Positions 58,667 to 64,000 of a DNA stretch of 64,000 bases are shown piece after piece. The DNA is from Streptomyces justiciae (GTDB taxonomy: Bacteria > Actinomycetota > Actinomycetes > Streptomycetales > Streptomycetaceae), in assembly GCF_015163075.1 (NCBI RefSeq), contig NZ_JADDXU010000015.1, forward strand, positions 186,001 through 250,000. Reading direction: 5' to 3'. The position numbers and the translations under genes were made by a program. The notes under the pieces are model-generated. The model was not told the DNA's origin and ran no database searches. It worked only from the letters and a program-made list of their open reading frames with translations. Position 1 is the stretch's first letter; every line of letters begins with the position of its first letter.

Positions 58667-59248
58667 GTGTCTGCCAGCCAGGAGAGCGTGAAACCGCTGC
58701 GTGCCGACGCCAGGCGAAACAGGGCCCGAGTTCTTGAGACGGCGCACGAGGTGTTCGCCGCCGAGGGCTTCGGGGTGCCGATCGACGAGATCGCCCGGCG
58801 GGCCGGCGTGGGCGCGGGGACCGTCTACCGGCACTTCCCTACGAAGGAAGCCCTGTTCGAAGCCGTCGTACTGGACCGGCTGGACCACTTGGTCGCCTTG
58901 GCCGCCGACCTCGTGGCGACCCGTGACCCAGGAGATGCCTTCTTCGCGTTCTTCTGGGCGGGCGTCGATGAGGGTGCGGGGGACAAGGGGCTTGCCGAGG
59001 CCATGGCCGAGGCGGGCTACGCAGCCGCGGTGCTCGCTCCCGAGGCCGAGAAGCGGTTCCGGAACACGTTCGGCGACCTGCTCGCCCGGGCCCAGGCAGT
59101 CGGTGCGGTACGCGGGGGCCTCGCGGTCGATGACGTGAGAGCTCTGCTGGTGGGCTGTATGGCCATGCAGCGCTACCGAGGCGAAGCGGGCGGGCTCGGA
59201 GTGCTCAGGGAGATCGTCCAGGACGGACTGCGGGGCGGCCGGAGCTGA
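58667..59248 (+). CDS. TetR/AcrR-family regulator
   Basis: A 193-residue TetR protein: PLRADARRNRARVLETAHEV, then HTH PIDEIARRAGVGAGTVYRHF. The C-terminal part (FFWAGVDEGAGDKGLAEAMA) is of the SbtR-like type common in Streptomyces. Start GTG 58667 has AGGAG at seven bases; GTG 58661 is too close to it. Three operator-like repeats upstream suggest tight autoregulation. Its divergent SDR partner is only a fragment. Confidence 0.9.
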   Translation: MSASQESVKPLRADARRNRARVLETAHEVFAAEGFGVPIDEIARRAGVGAGTVYRHFPTKEALFEAVVLDRLDHLVALAADLVATRDPGDAFFAFFWAGVDEGAGDKGLAEAMAEAGYAAAVLAPEAEKRFRNTFGDLLARAQAVGAVRGGLAVDDVRALLVGCMAMQRYRGEAGGLGVLREIVQDGLRGGRS

Positions 59249-59313
59249 CGGACGACGGCGCCTGCTCGGCGGCCGGAGCTCTCGAACGCGGCGACTGATC
59301 GCCTCTCAGGGGT

Positions 59314-59350
59314 TGCGGCACGAACCAGCCCCCCAGTGCTGCGTGCCGCA
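59314..59350. terminator. Possible terminator between convergent TetR and LivM genes
   Basis: TGCGGCACG (59314-59322) pairs with CGTGCCGCA (59342-59350) around a 19-base loop. The loop is long, so support is moderate; nothing else stands out in 59249-59491. Confidence 0.45.
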
Positions 59351-59491
59351 GCCGCGACATGGCTCGCCACCCACAGCGTCCGCGAGCCGTCCGGATCCTG
59401 CCCGCTGCCGGGAGCGGCGACGTCGTGACCGTCGCACACCGACGCATCGGTCGTCGGACGAGGCGCGGCGGCGAAGGCGATGACACCACGG

Positions 59492-60514
59492 TCACACATG
59501 TTCCGGCGTTCGTGGGATGGCGTCGGGAACGGTGTCCGCACCGGGCGTGGGCTTTCGGCGGCGGGCGATCGGGGCCCGGCCGGCGCGGCAGATGAGGGGC
59601 CAGGCGCCCTGCGGGGCGAAGCGGACGATGGCGATCAGCAGGGCGCCCTCGATGACCAGGGACAGGGTCTGCTGGTCCTGGAGCGCACGGGTCAGCCCGT
59701 AGTAGACGACGCCCACGCCGACGACGGGGCCGAGCACCGTGCCCGCTCCGCCGACCACGGCCATGAGGACGGCGTTCAGGCTCCAGTTCACGCTCGCCAC
59801 GCCGTCGGGGGAGATGACGACGAACTGGAAGGCGATCACCGCTCCCGCCAGGCCGGTGAGCGCGCTGGTGGGCACCAGTGCGGCGAGACGGTGGCGGTAG
59901 ACCGACACGCCAAGTCCGGCGGCCGCCGCTTCGTGGTCGCGTACGGCGGCGAGCCGCAGGCCGAAGGCGCTGTGCCGGACATAGAGGGCGAGCCCCATGG
60001 CGAGGGCGGCGACGAGGACCGCGATCTGGTAGAGGTTGCCGCCGCTGGGGATCCGCTCCGTGGGGAGGGTGAGGCCGCTGGCGCCGCCGGCCCAGTTCCA
60101 GTTGCTGAGCAGGGCCTGGAGAGCGACGGAGACGGCCAGCGTGCCCACGGCGAAGTAGTCACCGCGCAGGCGCAGCAGCGGTACGGCGAGCAGCAGGGCG
60201 AGGAGGCCCGCGCCGATGCCCGAGCCGAGCAGGGCCAGCGGCCAGGGCAGACCTGTGTGGATCAGGATCAGCGCGGTCGTGTAGCCGCCGCTCGCCATGA
60301 ACGCGGCGGCGCCGAGGGAGATCTGGCCGCTGAAACCGGCGAGGACGTTCCATGCCTGGGCGATCGTCAGATACGTCAGCAGGGTGACGCCCAGGTCCAG
60401 CTGTCCGAGGGAGAGCACCGGGGCGAAGGCGAAGGCGGCGATCGTGACGGTCGTGAGGGCGACCGCGGGCCACAGGGCCTTCGGAGTCCCTCGGGGGACG
60501 GTCGGGGTTTTCAT
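59492..60514 (-). CDS. Branched-chain amino acid-type ABC transporter permease (LivM family)
   Basis: A 340-residue membrane protein with about ten helices and the LivM pattern TYLTIAQAWNVLAGFSGQIS, GLRLAAVRDHEAAAAGLGV and VVGGAGTVLGPVVGV. Its start overlaps the LivH stop by four bases (ATGA). The Arg/Pro-rich C-terminal tail after residue 310 is not part of the transport fold. This family carries branched-chain amino acids but also aromatic acids, short-chain amides and dicarboxylates. Confidence 0.93.
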   Translation of the reverse strand: MKTPTVPRGTPKALWPAVALTTVTIAAFAFAPVLSLGQLDLGVTLLTYLTIAQAWNVLAGFSGQISLGAAAFMASGGYTTALILIHTGLPWPLALLGSGIGAGLLALLLAVPLLRLRGDYFAVGTLAVSVALQALLSNWNWAGGASGLTLPTERIPSGGNLYQIAVLVAALAMGLALYVRHSAFGLRLAAVRDHEAAAAGLGVSVYRHRLAALVPTSALTGLAGAVIAFQFVVISPDGVASVNWSLNAVLMAVVGGAGTVLGPVVGVGVVYYGLTRALQDQQTLSLVIEGALLIAIVRFAPQGAWPLICRAGRAPIARRRKPTPGADTVPDAIPRTPEHV

Positions 60515-61371
60515 CCAGCGGCCTTTCGGAACAGGCCCTGGGGGCGTATGGCGAGGACGAGGAAGAAGGCGAGGTAGACGACGACGTCACGCATACCGCC
60601 GCCGAACAGCTGGACGCTGACCGACTGGAGGACGCCGAGCGCGACGCCGGCGAGGAAGACCCCGCCGACGCTGCCGATGCCGGCCAGGGCCATCACGGCC
60701 ATGCCGGTCAGCAGCAGCGGCATCCCGCTGCTGGGCGTGAAGCTCTGGGCGACGCCGGTCAGGACTCCGCCTGCCGCGGCCAGGGCGGCGGCGCCGGCGA
60801 AGGTCATGGCGTACACCTTGGGCACGTTGATGCCGAGCACGGCGGCGGTGGCCGGGTCCGCCGAGGCTGCCCTGACCGCGCTGCCGGCGCGCGTGCGGGT
60901 CAGGACGAGGTGGGTGACGGCGCACAGGAGGACGGTCAGCCCGAAGGCGATCAGGTAGATCGTCTGGATCCGCAGGCCGAGGACGGAGATGCCGGAGGTC
61001 GCGTACGGGGCGGGCAGGCTCTTGGGGTGGGTGCCGAACCCGCCCTGGAACAGTGCCTGGGCGAGCAGGGACAGCCCGAAGGTGGCCACCAGAGGTGCGC
61101 TCTTGTCCCCTCGCAGGAGGGGGGTGAGCAGATACCGCTGGAGGGGATAGGCGATCAGGGCGACGCCTGCCATGGTGAGCGGCAGGGCCAGGAGCGGGTC
61201 CCAGCCGGAGTCCACTACCAGCAGGGACGCCAGGTAGGCGCCGCCGATGACGAGTTCGCCGTGGGCCAGGTTCATCAGGCCCAGTACGCCGAAGACCAGG
61301 GAGATGCCCAGCCCGATCAGGGCGTACAGGCCGCCGGCGAGGATACCGGCGGCCAGGACGTCGAGGCTCAC
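60511..61371 (-). CDS. Branched-chain amino acid-type ABC transporter permease (LivH family)
   Basis: A 286-residue permease with the LivH signature GLYALIGLGISLVFGVLGLM then NLAHGEL, and RTRAGSAVRAASADPATAAV, and GIGSVGGVFLAGVALG. It pairs with LivM to form the channel. It lies 55 bp downstream of the binding-protein gene. Confidence 0.94.
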   Translation of the reverse strand: MSLDVLAAGILAGGLYALIGLGISLVFGVLGLMNLAHGELVIGGAYLASLLVVDSGWDPLLALPLTMAGVALIAYPLQRYLLTPLLRGDKSAPLVATFGLSLLAQALFQGGFGTHPKSLPAPYATSGISVLGLRIQTIYLIAFGLTVLLCAVTHLVLTRTRAGSAVRAASADPATAAVLGINVPKVYAMTFAGAAALAAAGGVLTGVAQSFTPSSGMPLLLTGMAVMALAGIGSVGGVFLAGVALGVLQSVSVQLFGGGMRDVVVYLAFFLVLAIRPQGLFRKAAG

Positions 61372-61426
61372 GATGTGCTCCGTTCGCTCACGCTCGTGGT
61401 GGGTCGCAGCGCGTTCATGCCGGGCC

Positions 61427-62626
61427 TCAGCCGAGCCCGGAAAGGGAGGCGAGCGGGGATCCTCCCTTGGCCGGCCAGACCTGCTTGATGGCGCCGTCTT
61501 CCCACTGACCGATGAAGGTGGGGCTCACGCTCTTGTTGTCGACGAACTTCACGGGGCCCTGTGCGGAGACGGTGGTGCTCTTGGCGAGGGCCTTGTTGAG
61601 GGCAGCGGCGTCGGTGCTTCCCGCGGCCGAGATGGCGTCCATGAGGATGGTCGCCTCGTGCAGTCCGAGGGCGACCGAGCCCAGGTCGGTGAGATTGGTG
61701 TACTTCTTGCCGTACTTCTTGACGATGAGGTCGGTGTCCGGCAGCCCGGCCGTGTCGGACCAGTTCAGCTGGACGAGGGTGCCGTTGCCGAGCTTGCCCA
61801 GGGATCCCCAGCCGGGCGTCTGCGCGCACTGCAGACCGATGGCGAGCTTGGGCTTGTAGGCCAGTGCCTTCATCTGCTTCCACATCGCGAAACAGTCCGG
61901 CGGGGTCATCGAGGCGATCAGCACCTGCGCGCCGGAGGAGGTCCCGGCCTTGATGACGTCGGAGAAGTCCGTGGTGCCGGTGGGGACGGACTTGGTGGCG
62001 GCGATGGCGAAGCCGGCCTTCTCGCCGGTGCCCGCCCAGAGCTTTCCCGTGGAGATGCCCTGGGCGTCGTTGTTGGTGACGATCAGCGTCTTCTTGTTGG
62101 TCTTCGCCCCGGCGGCGACCTCGAAGAAGTCCTTGGCCCCGTCGGCGAGCGACTGGAAGGAGTCCCAGGTGTAGCCCTTGCCCTTAGGCAGCAGCTCGAT
62201 GGGCAGGGCGCCCATCACCAGAGGCACCTTCAGCGCGTCGGCCTGGCCCTGCATGTCGATGTTCTGCTGGCAGCACGACCCCAGCAGCCCCACGGCCTTG
62301 TCGGTGAGCACCAGGGAACGCACCTGCTGGATCATCGTGTTGGTGTCGCTGCGGTTGTCGAGCACCTTCAGCTCGACCTTCCGCTTCTTCCCGCCCACCT
62401 CCAGGCCGCCCTTGGCGTTCGCCTGCTCGACCGCCAGAAGGTAGCCGTCGCGTATCTGGTTGAGGACGGTGTTGCCCGACAGCGAGATGCTCGTCCCGAT
62501 GACGATGGGGCCGTCATCACTGCTGGAACCGCTGCTGCTGGAGGCGTTGCCCGCGCAGCCGGCCGCGGCGGCGAGCAGTGCGGCACCGGCGAGTGCGTAG
62601 GCGCGGCGGTGGGTGGTTCTGATCAC
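61427..62626 (-). CDS. Branched-chain amino acid-type ABC transporter substrate-binding lipoprotein (LivK family)
   Basis: A 399-residue type I periplasmic-binding protein with a lipoprotein signal ending AAAAGC (Cys24) and a Ser-rich linker. The core reads IVIGTSISLSGNT, QANAKGGLEVGG, LLGSCCQQNIDMQ. The GSCCQQN segment, which forms part of the ligand site in this fold, is unlike leucine binders, so the ligand is probably not a branched-chain amino acid. The ATG overlaps the ATPase gene stop (ATGA). Confidence 0.92.
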   Translation of the reverse strand: MIRTTHRRAYALAGAALLAAAAGCAGNASSSSGSSSDDGPIVIGTSISLSGNTVLNQIRDGYLLAVEQANAKGGLEVGGKKRKVELKVLDNRSDTNTMIQQVRSLVLTDKAVGLLGSCCQQNIDMQGQADALKVPLVMGALPIELLPKGKGYTWDSFQSLADGAKDFFEVAAGAKTNKKTLIVTNNDAQGISTGKLWAGTGEKAGFAIAATKSVPTGTTDFSDVIKAGTSSGAQVLIASMTPPDCFAMWKQMKALAYKPKLAIGLQCAQTPGWGSLGKLGNGTLVQLNWSDTAGLPDTDLIVKKYGKKYTNLTDLGSVALGLHEATILMDAISAAGSTDAAALNKALAKSTTVSAQGPVKFVDNKSVSPTFIGQWEDGAIKQVWPAKGGSPLASLSGLG

Positions 62627-64000
62627 GAGGGGTCTCCTTCGGAGGCGCTGAGCGGTCGGGAAACGGGGGCGGCGAGCAGCGAGTAGGAACCTGCTTCCGG
62701 GGTGGTGTCGTCGGTGGTGCCGAAGTAGGCGGCGTCCAGGGCCTCGTCACTGAGCAGGCCCGCCGGATCGCCGGTGTACGAGACGCGGCCCCGGGACAGC
62801 ACCACGGCGTGGTCGGCGATACCCAGCGCCCGCTTGACGTTCTGCTCCACCAGAACGATCGCGACGCCCTGGGAGTTGATCTCGGCGAGCGCGCCGTACA
62901 GGGCGTCGATCGCCACGGGGGCGAGGCCGAGCGAGATCTCGTCGCAGATCAGCACCTGGGGGTCGGCCATCAGGGCACGTCCAACGGCCAGCATCTGCTG
63001 CTGGCCGCCGGACATGGTGCCGGCCTGCTGGGTGGCACGTTCGGCGAGCACGGGGAAGATCGCGTGGACGCGTTCCATACGGCCGCGCACCTCGTCCTTG
63101 GCCAGCGCGAGCGGAGCGCCGAGCATCAGGTTCTCGGCGACGGAGAGGCCGGTGAAGATGCGGCGGCCTTCCTGGCAGTGGGCGATGCCCAGACGCGCGC
63201 GCCGGTGAGTGGCCATGCCGGTGATGTCCTGGCCGAGGGCGTGCACGGATCCCGATCTCGCCTGGACCGCGCCCATGATCGTGGCGCAGAGCGTCGACTT
63301 GCCGGCCCCGTTGGCACCCAACACGGTCACGATCTGTCCGGCCTCGACGCGCATCGAGAAGTCCCGCAGGGCGACCATGTCGCCGTATCCGGCGCTGACC
63401 GATTCCAGAGCGAGCACGGCAGCGGTGTCCGGTGCCGGCCCGGTGGCCGCGGTGCGCGCCGGCGGAGCCTGAGCCCTGTCGCCGTCGCCGAGGTAGACGG
63501 CCCGCACCTCCTCGTTCGTGGCGATCTCCGCGGGTGTGCCCTCGGCCAGGGGGCGGCCCCAGTTGAGCACCAGGACGCGGTCGACGAGTTCCCGTACCAC
63601 CCGTTCGATGTGCTCGACCAGAAGCACGGTGATGCCCTGGTCGTGGACCTGGCGGATCAGGTCGATCGCCTCGTCCAGCTCGCGGCCCACGAGCCCGGCC
63701 GCGACCTCGTCGAACATGAGCACCCGGGGACGGGTGGCCAGGGCCCGGGCCACCTCCAGCCGCTTCAGGTCCAGGACGCGCAGGGAGTCGGCGGGACGGG
63801 AGGCCTTGGTGTCCAGGCGGCACCGAGCGAGAATCTCGTCGATCTCTCCGGGGTGCGGATGGGGGCGGCTCGCCATGGCCCCGACCCGTACGTTTTCCCG
63901 GACGGTCAGGCCGTGGAAGGGCCGCGGGACCTGGTGGGCCAGTGCGATGCCGCTGCGGGTGATGCGGTGCGCCGGCATGCGGTCCAGCCGCTGCTCACCC
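62623..64000 (-). CDS. Fused LivG-LivF ABC transporter ATPase (5' partial)
   Basis: The frame stays open through the window end, so the N-terminus, including the Walker A of the first ATPase, is missing. The visible part has the C-terminal half of a LivG-type domain (LTVRENVRVGA, LRVLDLKRLEVARALA, VLMFDEVAAGL, LVEHIERVV), a linker of about 30 residues, then a full LivF-type domain with Walker A GANGAGKST, signature TMSGGQQQMLAVGRAL, Walker B VLICDEISLGLAP and LVEQNVKRAL. LivG and LivF are normally separate proteins. Upstream gene of the LivK-LivH-LivM operon. Confidence 0.92.
   Translation of the reverse strand, partial: GEQRLDRMPAHRITRSGIALAHQVPRPFHGLTVRENVRVGAMASRPHPHPGEIDEILARCRLDTKASRPADSLRVLDLKRLEVARALATRPRVLMFDEVAAGLVGRELDEAIDLIRQVHDQGITVLLVEHIERVVRELVDRVLVLNWGRPLAEGTPAEIATNEEVRAVYLGDGDRAQAPPARTAATGPAPDTAAVLALESVSAGYGDMVALRDFSMRVEAGQIVTVLGANGAGKSTLCATIMGAVQARSGSVHALGQDITGMATHRRARLGIAHCQEGRRIFTGLSVAENLMLGAPLALAKDEVRGRMERVHAIFPVLAERATQQAGTMSGGQQQMLAVGRALMADPQVLICDEISLGLAPVAIDALYGALAEINSQGVAIVLVEQNVKRALGIADHAVVLSRGRVSYTGDPAGLLSDEALDAAYFGTTDDTTPEAGSYSLLAAPVSRPLSASEGDPS

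Noticed and set aside
1..64000. CRISPR arrays, tRNA/rRNA genes, insertion sequences, integrase or attachment sites
   Set aside because: Looked for and not seen; two SDR remnants are the only clear gene decay.

Overview
The window is GC-rich actinobacterial chromosome, most likely from Streptomyces. The evidence is very high GC with strong third-position bias, frequent GTG starts, many four-base ATGA/GTGA gene overlaps, Tat signals with RR motifs, lipobox proteins, and arrays of LacI, TetR, LysR and MmyB-type XRE regulators. I saw no rRNA, tRNA, CRISPR array, insertion sequence or phage gene.

Region 1 (about 1-25.8 kb) is a plant-polysaccharide utilisation locus. Secreted or Tat-exported enzymes (a toroid lyase-like protein with a carbohydrate-binding module, an alginate-lyase-superfamily protein, a beta-helix GH28-like protein, and a GH43 propeller with an arabinose-binding AbfB domain) sit beside predicted intracellular enzymes (GH36 alpha-galactosidase, GH2 and GH42 beta-galactosidases, GH51 arabinofuranosidase, a GH43-like propeller). 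A sugar ABC importer (lipoprotein plus two permeases) and two LacI regulators complete it. The enzyme set points to arabinose- and galactose-rich polymers such as arabinogalactan or pectin side chains; a divergent control region at 16.1-16.7 kb drives both arms. An HSL-type esterase and a PucR-like regulator close the region.

Region 2 (25.8-46.1 kb) is an acyl-CoA catabolic cluster. A minus-strand operon (36.4 to 25.8 kb) encodes a double CoA-transferase running in frame into a crotonase, a thiolase-like protein lacking the usual Cys, its DUF35 partner, an aldehyde dehydrogenase, a zinc alcohol dehydrogenase, an SDR and a double-length acyl-CoA dehydrogenase. Beyond a divergent LysR gene lie a thiolase-crotonase fusion, another SDR, an alpha/beta hydrolase, a SnoaL-like protein with a divergent TetR, an MmyB-type regulator, a decayed SDR and a second aldehyde dehydrogenase. 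Two long non-coding elements (44 bp and 38 bp) each occur twice here and look like shared operators.

Region 3 (46.2-58.2 kb) is one tight minus-strand operon of eleven genes: TetR, a 3Fe-4S ferredoxin-ferredoxin reductase fusion, P450, the three subunits of a PaoABC-like molybdenum aldehyde oxidoreductase, its XdhC maturation factor, an MFS transporter, an SDR, an SDR-like protein lacking the active-site motif, and a SnoaL-like protein. It reads as a self-contained oxidation module (hydroxylate, then oxidise to an acid). Region 4 (58.2-64 kb) holds an SDR fragment, another TetR with three tandem operator-like sites, and a branched-chain-type ABC importer (LivM, LivH, LivK, fused LivG-LivF running off the window) that could bring in an acid substrate.

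Regions 2-4 together look like an inducible pathway for an unidentified aromatic, terpenoid or steroid-like acid. The substrate cannot be named from sequence alone.
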